From positions 18,969,256 through 19,033,255 of the forward strand of contig NC_135357.1 of NCBI RefSeq assembly GCF_051622035.1: a stretch of DNA of 64,000 bases. Direction: 5' to 3'. Shown one piece after another: positions 34,468 through 48,407 of the stretch. The notes beneath the pieces were generated by a model. It did no database searches and was not told the origin of the DNA. It saw only the letters and a program-made list of their open reading frames with translations. The first letter of the stretch is position 1, and each line of letters opens with the position of its first letter. The position numbers and the translations under genes are program-made. The stretch is from Arctopsyche grandis. Lineage: Eukaryota > Arthropoda > Insecta > Trichoptera > Hydropsychidae.

Positions 34468-37400
34468 GTCATTACCATCGATTCCGCAAGTGACAGTCGA
34501 TACCATCGAGACTCCGAGAGTAGCAGTAAACACAAATTCACTTTTCACACGCAAAACAAAGTTAAAGTGAGACAGTTATACGAATCTCATTTAAATTTTC
34601 CGTTCCATAATAAGATAAATGTAACGGTTTAATAATAATAAAGAAATCTTGATTAGTTAACCAAGTAGTTTTAAAAAATTTATATAAACTGCGTTTGGAA
34701 CGTGACAATAGGTAAGAACCGAGCGCAACACATTATTACAATCAACTCGCGTTTTATAGTGTTCCGACATCCTACAAGACTGAATGAGTAATCATTTTTG
34801 TTTTGTATTTACACAGGTGCTGTGGTAATCAGTGACAGTACTAGCCAGACTTGTACACGGAATTTATCATGGGAGCTTATCGTTCTAATTCGAGCAATTA
34901 TTCTTCTATAAAAACGGTTGGTCGACCGGTGCTAAGAGGCATCTCCGAGGAGTGCCCGTAGGCCATTTAAGTTTAATAAATTAACTTCGGCAACGGCAGA
35001 TGTTCCATAGGTATGAATAAAATGGTGAAAAATGTACGAGACCGCAATACGTGTGTGACACATTCACTGTTGACATGCTCCTATTCAGACATTCAAAGCC
35101 GCCAAACATTCGGATCAATCCTAGCGCGCGCCTACAGTAGCGTCGCGTGAAACTTTTTTTCAATTCAATTGTACTGAAAATATAATAACATGGTGTTGAA
35201 AAGATATTTTTGTTATTTTGAGAGACCAAAAAGCATTATCTATGAACAGTTTTATGAAAAATTATAATTTAAATCAATAAACAGTTACTAAATATACAGT
35301 TACATATTTCAACTACATCTTATATTTGAAATGAAATGAATCTCAAATGAAATTTTCAATCTTGAAAATAAATAAAATTTTTAGCCCCGGAATCCTCAAA
35401 TTGAAAAAAAGGCAACAAATAAAATGATATATTTTATTTAATAAATGGTAGTACATATAATAACTTACATATATTTGTTGAAGCTATGCTGTAACAATGT
35501 AAATACTATAAATAATAACTGATGGTCACCAAAATCATTTAGTATTTAGTATATTTTTATAAAATTTAGCAAAAGTCAAACAGTAAATGTCTGAATGGGT
35601 CGTAGTGAAGGGGAGGGGGGGGGGGCAGACGACCCCGGGTACCGATGTAGAAGAATATGCTTGACTTTATTTGAAATTTTCAATTTTTTGGATTGAAATT
35701 TTTACCAATTTATCATTAAAATTAAAAATAGCTTCCCATAAGTAATAATGGTGCGGTGACTATTTCGCACATTTCATTCTCGCGCACTTCACTAATATCT
35801 GGTAGTATGGTATATCTGGCTCTCAAAAATTCCACACCGAATTATCACATTAACGAGAATTTGAGTGCCCCATATTCCTTATTTGCGATTTTTGTGACAA
35901 CGATTGTCGTATACGAGATCGCCAAGTGCGGAATTGTCCGTTTACCGTATATAATATACGATGCTATATCTATTTTAGTGACTTTGCCAAATACATGCCA
36001 TGAAAATACTACCATGAAAATCTATTTCAAAAATATTTTACAATTTTTTACTTAATTTACAATTTTTTCAAAAATTGTAAAAAAAAGATAATAAGAGGGG
36101 AGGGGGAGGGTGTAAGTAACACGTTTTCCCCCGGGCGCAAACTACCCTAGCTGCGGTTCTGCTTACTGATAATACTATTTTTTCATCAAATCAAGCAAAA
36201 TTACTGACCAATTTAAGACAAGCTTGCAGTAAATACTATTGTATGTACATAATATTTTCATAAATGGATTCGTTTCAACGATTCACTTCATGCAACATAT
36301 GTATGTACATACATATGTGTATATGTATAAGTAGAAAGCATGTACATACGTACATATGTAATATGAATTACAGGTCCGAAATATTGCAGGATACAATAAT
36401 TACATGGAAATTCTGAATTGTAAGCAATATTTCATTTCAATAGGTATTAATACAATCTGCTCAAAAACATAAACAAAGCCGATTTAAATTTATCATGATT
36501 TAAATTTCGAATACGTAACGTTTATTTACAATTCAAATGTTTAAATGGAATATAGTTGTAAGATTTTCATATATAAAGTACTAAATTTTGTAAGTAAAGT
36601 ATAGTATATACATAAGTAAATTAATAAGTATAAAAAGTAAAGAATATAAGTAAATTTTGTTAAATTAAGTAATTATGTAGGATGTAGATATTCGGTCATC
36701 AGTTTGGATTTGTTTATCGATTTTAAAAATATTAAATAAAACGGCACGGCTATGTATTTGAATGACATAAGTGCGGTTTCAATGACACAATAGTATTTAG
36801 AAAAGCCAAACACTCAACAAGCGGCACCATAAATAATATACCATTACGGTTGTCTCCATTGTTGACTTCATCCCCCCACTAGCATCGCATCACCCCAAGT
36901 CTTCCGATCACAAATTAAATATAATTCTATATTTTATTTCAAATCGAGGACCCCTATACATTTATATTCTTTTAGGGACTGATGCTATGGAAAAGAAAAC
37001 CAAAAGCATATACGCGGTCTTTGTAAGACGACCCCGCGTATTTAATAATAGAGAAAAACTCACACAACCGACCAATCTTCAAATAATTGTGAAATTATAG
37101 TCCTCATTGCGTATATAATTTTATATTGAACGTTATACATATAAGAGTATGAATCAAGTGATCAAAGCTAAAATTGCGAAACAAGAGCTTTAATTTTTCA
37201 TAAATGGATAGAGAGTGGGGGGAGGATGAGAAGACTTTTCAATTCAATTTACTCGAGTCGACAAAGGAAAAAGTGCGCTTGAACAATTTCAAAGTGGAAA
37301 AAATAAGTCGTTTATGTATACGAATGCGAAAGGGAGCATCACGATCGTCGATCCTATTGTGGTAAATGGATTTTCGGCCAAATTTGGCATTGATCTGTCA

Positions 37401-37664
37401 GCGGTTCGGCCACATCCAAAGTCAACCCTTTTGACACGGGTGTGACGTTTATTGTACCATTCTCACATATTGTTATAAACAGAATTTTTACACCTTATTA
37501 TAACGTCAATGTAACTAGAGTACGTATGTACATCCAAGTTAAGGTTGTTCCGTGTCAAAGCGAACCGAACACATGATATTATATGTACCGCGTAAAACCT
37601 ATTTTTATTATATAGGCACTTCCAACCCACGCAACGAAAATCCCACTGTGTTTTTCGATGATCA
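34468..37664. other. AT-rich intergenic stretch
   Basis: It holds a TATAAAAA word at about 34915 without a recognised gene. G-rich words at about 35610 and 36095 (runs of G, CCCCGGG) may mark the ends of a decayed TE. It also has several TACATATGTA words (36298-36360). Confidence 0.4.
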
Positions 37665-38101
37665 TCTAATATATAATTTCGAAAGAGATTTTGTATGTAA
37701 GGTTTGGGTGGTAGAATCCGTGATGTTATCGAAAAAATATAATTTTATATGACATCGATATCGAATTCGATTCCGTTTTCGATTCCTATTTCGATTTCGA
37801 TGCCGTTTTCGATTCCGATTTCGATTGAGATTCCATTTCCTGGATTCCTTTTGCAGTTCCGGTTTCGGATTCCTTCGTTAGTTCTAGATAAGGATTATTT
37901 TTTTGGTTTCGGTTCTCTTATATACCTATATAAAAAAAAAAAAAAACATTTGTTGTGTGTATATAATTTCTAGGCTGTTGTTCAATATTATTTTTTTGTC
38001 AATTCAAATAAATTGAATGAAAAACGAATGAATGTTTACTATTAGCCATGTTTAAGCGGTTTATATTACAAATACCGAGCGAAGCCGAGTAAAACCACTA
38101 G
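37665..38101 (+). mobile_element. Non-autonomous Helitron, family B
   Basis: It begins TCTAATATATAATTTCGAAA and ends CGAGCGAAGCCGAGTAAAAC then CACTAG, with A before and T after. The interior has irregular tandem TTCGATTCCG-type units. Other family B copies: 38983-39582 (minus), 44226-44573 and 47488-47686. Confidence 0.8.
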
Positions 38102-38592
38102 TATTTTATAAAGAAGCCAGCTCTGATTAGCAGAACTCGTATATAATATTCACACCGACAATTACTTAAGAAATTGGAATTGTTAAGAAACTAATATTTG
38201 TATTATCGTAGTTTGATTGTGTTATATTGTTTATGACGACAGCTGCCGTGGCCATGTTTTTATGTTAATAAAATACGTGACCAAGTTTCTAAATATAGAT
38301 GAAATTTAATGCGGAGAGCTTTTATGTATGTAGCAAAATATTATTGTTTGAAATAATAAGCCTTTTCGTATATGGAACAGCCGGTTCATTAAGCATCTTG
38401 GCAAATTACATAAGTATATAGCTAACGATCTCGTAAGCATCTAACAGCGATTATGTATAATATATTTAGTATTAATAAGACTTCAATTGTGAACGATGTT
38501 TCCATACACGAGAAAATTTTGATAAGATTTTCCTTGGAATTTTATTTATTGTTTGTGATTTTTTTCGTTAATTTTCTCTTTAGTGGGACAAC

Positions 38593-38958
38593 ATGAACGT
38601 TAACTTATTTATTAAGAAGTGTCGAGTCTATTGTCGGTGTTTGCTTTTTGCGGCTCTTCAAAAAGACAGCGGCGTCCTTTTGGATCCTTTTGAGGTGTTC
38701 GGCCGCCCGGGGGCGGGCCACTCCACAGACTCCAGACAATGGGGCGACATGGGACATACACACACCAACCACCCGAAAAAGACAAAAAAAGTGGAGCAGA
38801 ATGGCAATTGTGATCTCGATATGCCACTTCAGCGGCGACTGACATTAATATTTCAATCACATATAATATTTTATCCAATTGTCCATCACTCAATAACTTA
38901 CATACATACTATTTATCTACATATATACACAATGATTAAAAGCACCAACTATACGTAG
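38593..38958 (+). CDS. Unassigned 121-codon ORF in a GC-rich patch
   Basis: An acceptor-like sequence (TTAATTTTCTCTTTAG) precedes an ATG opening 121 codons. The first 80 codons lie in a GC-rich patch (for example DPFEVFGRPGAGHSTDSRQW), after which composition becomes AT-rich and repeat-like. The opposite strand is also open for 93 codons. No homology recognised. It could be an exon of an unknown gene or a GC-rich accident. Confidence 0.22.
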   Translation: MNVNLFIKKCRVYCRCLLFAALQKDSGVLLDPFEVFGRPGAGHSTDSRQWGDMGHTHTNHPKKTKKVEQNGNCDLDMPLQRRLTLIFQSHIIFYPIVHHSITYIHTIYLHIYTMIKSTNYT

Positions 38959-38982
38959 GTAAAATCGTTATCGTATTTATTA

Positions 38983-39582
38983 CTAGTAGTTTTACCCGGC
39001 TTCACTCGGTATTTGTAATATAAACCGCTTAAACATGGCTAATCTAATAGTAAACGTTTATTAAATTTATTTGAATAGTTATATTTTATTTAAATTCATT
39101 TGAATAGTCATTTGTTTTCTTATTAAATTTGACTCTTTCGAATATGTTTCTTGTATAACATGCGTACCGTTTCCGTAACTACGCAATATTGTACGCGTAT
39201 GCGTATGCTATTGCCGAATGCCGACACTTTCATGAAAACTTTCATATACGATGTTAATTGAATAATATGTTACTTAAATGATCAATTTACTTATAAAAAT
39301 GTATCCCATGTTGTTTATTGTGTGTTTTTTAATACATTGCGCAATTTTTAACGATGCACTTGCCCATTGCCTTGCCCAGAGAAGTTTTTATCGGACATAC
39401 GTCGACCACCAAGCATCAAATACGACTGATGCTAAAATTATTTAGGATTGTCTGTGGACAATCGTCACTTGACAACAATATAACGCCTAAAGCCACTTCT
39501 ATTATTATAACATTTCTCTGCCAACGATAGTTACATACTTAAATACATACAAAGTCTCTTTCGAAATTATACATATATGAGA
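38983..39582 (-). mobile_element. Non-autonomous Helitron, family B, reverse copy
   Basis: On the minus strand it begins TCTCATATATGTATAATTTC, continues GAAAGAGACTTTG, and ends GAGTGAAGCCGGGTAAAACT then ACTAG, flanked by T. Confidence 0.75.
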
Positions 39583-40461
39583 TATAGATTATTAAATAAG
39601 TAAAAAAAATGAACGTATTGAGTCGTATGCAGAGAAATGTTATAATAATTATTGAAATAATAGTTATTGAAACAAAAAATGTATTCGAAAGGGCCCTTCT
39701 ATTATTATAACATTTTTCTGGTCGTATGTACATATGTATGCATATATAAACGCAAGGATCGCGCGCGAATACTGATTTTATTTTAACTAACCTCTTCTTA
39801 TTTAACACTTGACTTCTGTTGACATATGTATGCATGTATATATGTACATTTTGAACGTAATAATTGGTTATTGAGCGCGAAACGTGAGCCTTACTACTGA
39901 ACAAGTACTTTTATTTGTTTTGTAAATATCATTGAAATTAACAGTAGTTTTGTTTATATAGGAAAAGTGGATATATCAAAGCTATATGTGGTATATTTTT
40001 CATATGGTTAGAACATTTTTTAGGTTTTACCTAGTTTATAAAATAAAGTGTATTCGTAAGTAAATACATGCATACATATTTAAACAGTTCCTTGATATAT
40101 GGATATACAGTAACCCAGTGGCGGTTTATCATACATTGAAAATAAGCGCGTGCTTGGGTCCCACAAATCTTGGGGGCCCCGAAACGAGCCTTTGCTATCA
40201 AAATGTACAACTTACAAATTATTATCATTGTCCACAATACGTTCGTAAGCCAAGAATATGTAAATGAAATTAATACCTATTTTACATAGAATTTTAAAAT
40301 TGTAGGTACATATTTTATTCCAAAAACTGTTAGTGTTTCAAGTACTTATAGAATAAAAAATATGGTTTTGTAAAATCCTTATGAAAAACCATGTACTGAA
40401 AAGCATGGTATAAAACGATGATAGCATTTTTCCACCTCAAATTCCAAATGCCCCCATTTAT

Positions 40462-40672
40462 TTAACTCTTTGCGGCACGAGATTTGAAATAAAAAAAGTC
40501 ACGTGTTGCACAGAAAAAAAAAAATTTTTGGTTAGTTAATGGGACATAATATAAACCTTTGTGCTTTAAATTGTTTTAATTTTTCGAAGTGGTATAAATT
40601 ACATCCCACCATGCAGCAAAAGATAAAAAAAATATGGGCCATTTTTGATACCTCTATGCTTCAAAGAGTTAA
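40462..40672. mobile_element. 211-bp TTAA MITE (piggyBac-like ends)
   Basis: The ends TTAACTCTTTGCGGCA and TGCTTCAAAGAGTTAA are inverted repeats including the TTAA target. TTAA plus CTCTTTG termini resembles piggyBac-type MITEs. It lies directly 5' of a LINE 3' end. Confidence 0.7.
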
Positions 40673-40684
40673 CCTATCATTTAA

Positions 40685-41068
40685 ACCTATTTGTCTGGTA
40701 GCCTGCGCTCATCGTTATTTTCATAATTTGATGTGATGTATGAGTGGAATTCTGATCTTTTCTCTTCCATTTTGGCCTTGCAGGGAGGTTTTGTATTTGT
40801 GGCCGGTTCTTATACATATATTGGTGCTGGCTGTAGATGATAAACATGCCCTTCTATGTACATATTTCGTTATTTGATATTTTTACTTGTTATATATTAT
40901 AATAATACTATTGTTTTATGATTACGTATAAATGTATTCTTGTATGTATATTACATTCTGTATATTAAAAGTATGTATATTATTTTTCTTATATCTCTGT
41001 AACTGTTCGCCCATTGTGGCTAAATGGTCTAAATTTAAACTTAAATACACAAATAAATAAATACATGA
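40685..41068 (+). mobile_element. LINE 3' end (jockey/CR1-like)
   Basis: It matches the 3' part of the LINE at 1297-2286 (CCTGCGCTCATC, GATGTATGAGTGGAAT, CTCTTCCATTT) and ends GCCCATTGTGGCTAAATGG followed by an (AAAT)n-type tail. Confidence 0.65.
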
Positions 41069-41497
41069 AAAAAGGTTAATCTTCCATTACAGGTAACAAC
41101 TCATCCCATTGAAAAATAATACTTTTATTTTAAATGCTGATACCGAGTGGATTCTGAATTTCTCCATTATCGACATATAAGTAAGATATCCATGTATGTA
41201 CATACACAGGTGAACAGATCGGATCCGCCTTAAACACATATGTTGAAAGAAGATATTTTTGAATTTAATTTCTCCGTTACTTATATTGTACAAATAGTAA
41301 CGTCAAACGATTTGTGCACTTTTGCGGTTCACATGAAAGCGTAGCGTTCGCATTCATCACAACGGGAGTCCGGCCGCACAATGGCTGGGCAATTGTTACC
41401 GAGTGTTTGTGACTCGCCGATAACACGCTTGTCCTTTGAGAATAAACACTATTTTCCTCTTTGTTTGTTTATTTGTGCTGACTGGGTGCCGACGAAG

Positions 41498-41617
41498 ACA
41501 TGGGCTCGTCAATCGAGCTAAAGGCAAACTTTCGGAGTTGAAAAAAAAGATTGGCAGATCCCCACCACCGTACAAACAAAAAGTTCAAAATAATCCATGT
41601 GCATTGCGAGAATATAT
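41498..41617 (+). CDS. Candidate internal coding exon, unassigned
   Basis: An AG at 41496-41497 with a weak pyrimidine tract precedes 39 open codons of protein-like composition (GLVNRAKGKLSELKKKIGRS, PPPYKQKVQNNPCALREY), ending at the strong donor GTAAGTGC at 41618. Both phases are internally consistent (phase 2 in, phase 2 out). No homology recognised and no partner exons identified. Confidence 0.25.
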
Positions 41618-44225
41618 GTAAGTGCTCCCGTAAATTTATAACATGATGGTGTACAATAATAATAATAATATAAGGGGGAAAACGAAGCCACACCCCTATC
41701 TTGAACAACAATCGCGATTGGAGTTCGTTACTCGCTAGGGGAATGCAATTGCATTTGTGAATATAAAGTGCACCGATACATTAATATTTTCATACATGCA
41801 ATCATGAGTAGAATTGAGAAAAATCAATTTGAAAGTAAAGCAAGTTTGACGTGACAAAAATCTTACTACCGAAAAATGGGAGAAAGCTGTAGTGAAAAAT
41901 TTGTTTATTTTACTTCAATTATCCAGCCCTTTAAATTTCTCTATTCGAAAGGGTTATAGTAATTTGACAAATTTTGATTGATCATACGTTTAAAATTTGT
42001 CGTTAAATTGTATTATATATTTTCTATTCGCATTTTTTTTGACAATGGGTATATTATGTTCTTTCATAGATATATGCCTAAAAGTTTCCACTAATCTTTG
42101 ATCTAATAAATAACATGTTGCGTTTAAAATGAGATGTAATATAATATATTGCAATCTGGGTAACATGGAAACACCTTTTAATTTCATTAACTTGCTATGG
42201 GCCGTAAATACACGCTGTGTTTTTAATAAAATTTAATTCAAAAGCCGTCAGCATGTGTGTTTTTAAATCCTCCGAACTTCATACAATTTTTTTTTTTAAA
42301 TAACGAGAAATAAATTAAAAATATATATTATATATGATCGAATATCGAAAGAATCAATCGACAATATCCCAAAGTAATTACATATATATTCAGAAAAGAT
42401 TTCAAATCCCCAGATATTGAAATTGTCTGATTTTTTTCTCGCGAAACATTCATAGATATTTCTCAAATTGAATTTTTCATTCAAATGAGTAACACAATGA
42501 TCTATCTTTTATTATGTGAAAATATAACAAAACGTATGTATATACATTTTATATAAAATTGAATATGTACAGCAATCACCACAGCTTAGTAATACTTATT
42601 TGATAATTCATACAATCGAAGACAACTGTAAATAAGTTGTATTCTAATATTTAATTTAATTGATAGAAAGACTTGGGAGTTATGTTTAATTTACAAAATC
42701 TATTATTTTTACAGTTTCTTTGTGAAAAATACGCGGACTTTCATTGAGAGTTTTCAGAAAATTCGGGCGGTCCATAATGAGTTACGTAATAGCCTTTTTA
42801 CTCAGTTATACCATTATTCTTATAAATACACTATTTTTTATTTTTATTTGAGTAGTGAAATTTTATAATCTTCTTAAGTACAAACAGAAATCTGATCTAA
42901 TATAATATAAAAATATTCTGACATTAATATGTATTAATTTGTGCAATATTCATTATTTACCCGAACTATCAACAGTAAAATCTTTTCAGAGCTATGTAAA
43001 TGCTAATAATTAATTCAGATTATTATCATGTCAACAAAAATGGGGACAGCTTTTGCAATGTGTCTGGTAAGAATCAATTAAATGATATAATTGTAAGATT
43101 ACGTGATCAAAGGAAAACTACGCATTTACCGAAAACACGCTATTATATGTAAATTGGTAGATTGCGTTATGTGTATACAGAAATGTGGACAACTCTGAAA
43201 AATAATAAAACCATTTGCTTGCTAATAGTAAGGTCGATTTAATACTTACATAATTTACATGTGCACATATATACGTACATATATACATTTCACTAGAAAA
43301 AAATCTTCAGTAGAATTTTCTAAAAGTTTTTTGGACATTTTCACATGCATTATAAAGAATTTGTTCTCTGTAAATTTTCTTTTGTTTGATAATATGAAAA
43401 AAATTTAAATGTATCCAAATATAATATTTAAAAATTAGGTTTTATTATTCATATGTTTTTGATAAAAATTTAAACGTTGTAATAAAGTTATATTTGAAAT
43501 GTACAATACATATTACAGGCATAGAAAATTATACACCGAAGAAAATCATAATATGACAGCACAAATGGTGTATACCAAAAATGAAAATATTTTTTCACAA
43601 TAACTTAGTGAATTTTTTGGAAATCCTCTTTATGAAGACTTAAGATTTTATCTTCTTTAAATTTCGATTTCACCCCCGTCGGACACAATAACGATCTCGG
43701 CATAGCGTGCTCGTATATGAATGAGCAAATTCAGCGCTCGAGATCCCTTTCATATTGCTTCACGCTTTGATCCATTGATTTATCACGACACTTCGGTTTT
43801 GTACGATGTTAAATATTTTAATAATTTTTGCAAAAACGCATTGCGGGTTCATGAGCGTCATTGTCGACGCGCCCAACAATGGGGGTGGGTCTTTATTAAG
43901 TCGTTCTATTAAAAGTAGGTAACGTGTGTGGTCACAGATTCTGTGTCTGACGACACAATGAAAACTGACTCGTAAATTTTGATTCAATTCACCGTAAGAA
44001 TGAAAATCTTGATTCATATAATGAACATACCTACATACTTTTAAATAAGTGATCCCGTACAATGAATTCTAATATAACAGTCACACATTTAAAGCTACCA
44101 ACCTGAAATGAAGACCAACAGATACAGGTTTTTTACAAAAAATCGATAATTTATGTGATATGGATTTATTCCATAATATATGTGTACATATTTAGATAGA
44201 TGTTCTATATTATTGAACGAGATAA
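41618..44225. other. AT-rich intergenic stretch
   Basis: I see no gene. A more GC-balanced patch lies at 43670-43910. Confidence 0.5.
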
Positions 44226-44573
44226 TCTTACATATAATTTCGAAAGAGACTTTGTATTTACATATGTAAATTGTATGTTTGGTTCGTAGAATCCGTGACG
44301 ATTCCGTTTTAAATTCATATTTCTGTTCAGATTTTGATTCCGATTCCTTTTGATTCAGTTCTGGTTCCGTATTCCTGTTTCAGTTCCGGATCAGGATTAT
44401 TTTTTCAGTTCCGGTTCCGTGTGTGTAATTCATTTCTGATCGTTAAATATTATTTTTTTTCGATTCAAATAAATTTTATAACAAAACATTAGCAAAACAT
44501 TTTTACTATAAGATTAGCCATGTTTATGCGGTTTATATTTCAAATACCGAGCGAAGCCGGGTAAAACCACTAG
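44226..44573 (+). mobile_element. Non-autonomous Helitron, family B
   Basis: It begins TCTTACATATAATTTCGAAA and ends CGAGCGAAGCCGGGTAAAAC then CACTAG. The interior carries TTCCGGTTCCG-type units. Confidence 0.75.
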
Positions 44574-44739
44574 CATGTAATATGTACATATGTTGCATTG
44601 AAATTTTTATTGTCAGTGGAACTGAAGTTACTAGGTAGTGTGAATGGATCTAGCAATAGAATTACAAATTCATTTCTCAATGAAAGATGAGCGAATTATT
44701 TGAAAATGAAGTATTTTTGTGATATTATAATACACAATT

Positions 44740-45122
44740 TATAGGTATATAACATTGAATGTCTTTTTGTCTGTTTGTCTGTCGGTCGGTCTGTGTCGTA
44801 TAGGCTCCTAGACCACTCAACCGATTACGATGGAACTTTCAGGATATGTTGTATGCATGTCCGGGAAGGTTACTGTGAAAAAAAACGGGAAAAAACCTCT
44901 TTATTAATAATATTCGTAATTACGATTTTACCGATGCGAAAGTTTGAAGCGCCGTTGTGTAGTCAAGGAAATATGTTCGTTGGTAACCACGTTACCAGTT
45001 GGTTTATGACAACACGGCGTTGAAGAGACGTTAGTGGTGCTCCAACCATCACTTGAAACGGGAACGGGAACGGGAATTGCATGTCTTATTCTGGCATTGC
45101 AATGCATGCCGGGTTCAGCTAG
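44740..45122 (+). mobile_element. Non-autonomous Helitron, family A
   Basis: It has a GTCTGTTTGTCTGTC block, ACCGATTACGATGGAAC, GGAACGGGAACGGGAATTGC, and ends GCATGCCGGGTTCAGCTAG followed by T. The 5' TC end is eroded. Confidence 0.75.
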
Positions 45123-47487
45123 TATAAAATAATTTAAAGTTGACAGCTATCAAACAATTTGGTGTCTATAACAAAATAAATAATAGTTTGATTGTTTATA
45201 TTGTTCAATTCGGGTGATATGTAGGTACATACATACATAGTTTGGGGCAAAAGTAAAAGTGTTATTCGGGTCATCGTAATCAGAAACCTGATTTTTGTGT
45301 CTAATATTGTATAATTGAATGTTTTGTATGTTTATATAGTTGTAATTTTTTCAAATCCTCATCTCACATCTACATAATTGTGGCCAATAAATCACAATTT
45401 GATGAATTTTGATCTTGAAAAAACTCATTTCAGGACTTACTTACTTTTGAAACCGGTGATATTTCGATATCACTTGACGGTAAAATGCATCCCGAACATA
45501 TGTAATTTGTGAGCAGAATGCAAGCTGTATAGCTTAATTGTGTGTATGCGAGTGAATGGTTAACACTGTCATTCTTAAGACCATGAAACTTAATTATAGG
45601 ACCTAAGTTTTCTAAAATAATACTGATTTTGGACTGTGATTAGTTATCTTTAAATGTACATATGTATGACGAATAAATTAATCTATGTAATGAATTCAAC
45701 AAAAAATAACATGAGTGAAAGAAATACATACATAAATTTTGATTTTGCGGGAAAATTGGGCAATTCTAGTATCAACAATAAAAACTTGATTGAATCAATG
45801 CGATTGTTGGGGCGCAAGCTTTGCGAGAATTTGATCGATTAACTATGCTGTTTATAAAGTAAAAAAAACACGCCTATATATAATCAATCTTATTTTTTTT
45901 AATAAACACTCAATCTATGCACAATTATAAGTGGACAATTGCGCAATCAAAGAAGTTGGCCCCGGGGCCTGAGACGATTTTATTTAGGACAGTTTTAATT
46001 CACCCCACGGGGATACAAAGGAGAGAAACTCTCAGATCTATTCTCAACCCTGACATCCACCTGTTCTACCGCTGGATTGACCCAAAACGAGGATACATCA
46101 TTCTGTGACGTATGTGCCATTGTCAGTTGTGGATTTTAGACGTGTGTCCTTATTCCGTGAATTCTCTTCCTGTATGTTTACGATCGTTTTCCAGGCACAC
46201 CCAATATACGGATTTATTCTACAACCATTTTATAACTTTATATATGTATATATTATATGTATTTTTATAAATATATTCTGATTGAATAAATAAATCATAT
46301 TATAAACACGTTTGCATTCTAAATATCAATGAAAATGTAAAAATGAACACAACAATTGGTATTTGAAGAAAATAGTTAGAGACAGCTAACGTATTGTAGT
46401 GACATTTAAATGGCACAAGATTCGATATTTCTAACGTTTTTATTATTTTGAAGAAATAAGAATTAAACATTATATTTTTTAGTTTATAAGATGTTTTCGG
46501 ATCAATTTTTGAATGCTAACTATCGATACAGGTTGATTATGATTATTATAGGGTCAATATTTTTCTTGAATTTTTGAACAGATTTTTTTTATTAATAAAA
46601 AGTTGATCAGTATTATTGACCTTATATATTTATAATAGTAAATTTTCATATAAATGCTTGGGAGGTCTACAATACGTATGTATGTATTATTTTCAGTTGC
46701 TCTAGGATTCTTCTACCTTTTAAATAATTAAAATAGCGAGTGGCACTATATATCACTACTCCAAATATAAATCGTCCTTGTAAACATTAAAAATGGATAA
46801 TATCAAAGATATCCTCTTTTGTGTATCCTTCAAATCTATGTGGGTCAAACTTCGAGCCGAACCGTGGGTTTTCCTTTGACGCAGGGCCGATCGATCAAGT
46901 CGCACACTCTATACGCTTGACATTTTGCGTAACTTTCGTGTGAAAAGATTACAAAAGTCGAGAAAAAACCATTTCATATAAAAAAATTGATAAACTTAAA
47001 GTTTTGAAATTTTCATGTAAATCATACTCATGGTAACGTATTTCGCAGTGGAATTTTCATATTAATATTGTGATATTATGTTGTTCAATATAATATATTA
47101 TATGTTCAAATAAAATACTTTCAGGACTAGACATGACAGAACTTTCAAGTATGTTGGGTTGAAAACTAATCTTGACTTAAAGTTTGTTTGACGGGAAACG
47201 GTTAAGCCTGAGTTCGCAAGTAGTTTCTAATTAAGTTTGGGCTTTTCGCGACTTTTCATTACGTTGAATTTTAATTTACCTTCAAATGTAGCTATCTATA
47301 GTTAGAATTTAAATGAATGCTCAATTCACTAAGTAATTACAATATCCGTTATTTGTATACGAAATGTTTTACTACGACCTGTATTACTTCGTAACAAAAT
47401 GCTTAGCACTCGGAGGTATTTGAATATCCATACAAAAGTATTTTTATTTTAAAGTTTCGTTGAAAATCAATTTGTAATACAGATACA
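45123..47487. other. Intergenic, with one GC-richer open block
   Basis: It is mostly AT-rich. At 45917-46108 an ATG-initiated 63-codon frame (for example RWIDPKRGYIIL) lies in DNA visibly richer in G+C than its flanks. I cannot assign it. Confidence 0.35.
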
Positions 47488-47686
47488 TCTAATATATAAT
47501 TTCGAAAGAGACTTTGTAAGTATGTAAGAAAATATGTAATGTTGGTTCATAAATCCGGCACGTTATCGAACAAATGAATATTCAAATAAATTTAAATGAA
47601 ATAAAACTATTCAAATAAATGTAATAAAATGTTCACTATTAGATTGGCCATTAAAAATACCGAGCGAAGCCGGGTAAAAACACTAG
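47488..47686 (+). mobile_element. Non-autonomous Helitron, family B, short
   Basis: It begins TCTAATATATAATTTCGAAA, ends CGAGCGAAGCCGGGTAAAAA then CACTAG, and is flanked by A and T. Only about 199 bp, so the interior is deleted. Confidence 0.8.
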
Positions 47687-48407
47687 TCTGATATAAATAT
47701 GCTTTTGTGAATATTGCTTATGTGGAATTGATAACAAATTAAGCAAAATTGAAAAAAAAAAAATTAAGTTTATATATTGAGTGATTTTAAAGAATTAAAT
47801 AAGTATCATTTAATATTATATTATGGTAACAACTTTTTATCATAAAGTAAATCTGTGAATAAATATTTTTTCATACTCTCTTTATTATTTCCTATATTGG
47901 TTAACATACATATGTACATTCAAAAGCCATACTGAACAGCCTGATTTACTTTTTTTTCTTTTACTGATATTTATTATCTTGGATTCGAATAATTATTTGC
48001 GAGAAAAAAAATCTGTGTAAAATCCTTTCAGTTTGACGAAAATTTAATAAAAACCTTAGCAATTGCGGAAATAAGCTTAATGCTTATGAATCGGAAATTT
48101 TGGTTCAGTTGGCTCAAAAGTTTTCCGACGTATGTACATAGTTACTTATGTACATAGGACGTATGTACATAGAACTTTCATATACGGATATACGAACTTT
48201 ATTACAAAACAGTCAAGACTGATATACATACATATGTATGTAGATCAAAAGCAAACTAGAAATTGAATTTCTACTGTTAAAAATAAATGTATACTGTACA
48301 TTATGAACAAAGTTTATCAGGTAATTAAGCAAAAAAATCTAAATAAAATCAATTGATTTGATACATATACTATATGTATATATAGTTACAATTTACGACA
48401 CATGCAT
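47687..48407. other. AT-rich stretch distal to huckebein
   Basis: It contains repeated CGTATGTACATAG words at 48128-48178. No gene seen. Confidence 0.5.

Noticed and set aside
34880..35000. TATAAAAA promoter with downstream gene
   Set aside because: No coding sequence or second core-promoter element could be tied to it; such words are common in AT-rich DNA.
41436..41621. Small secreted peptide with a hydrophobic leader
   Set aside because: The frame has no ATG (it opens at TTG), and the leader is the polypyrimidine tract upstream of a possible exon.
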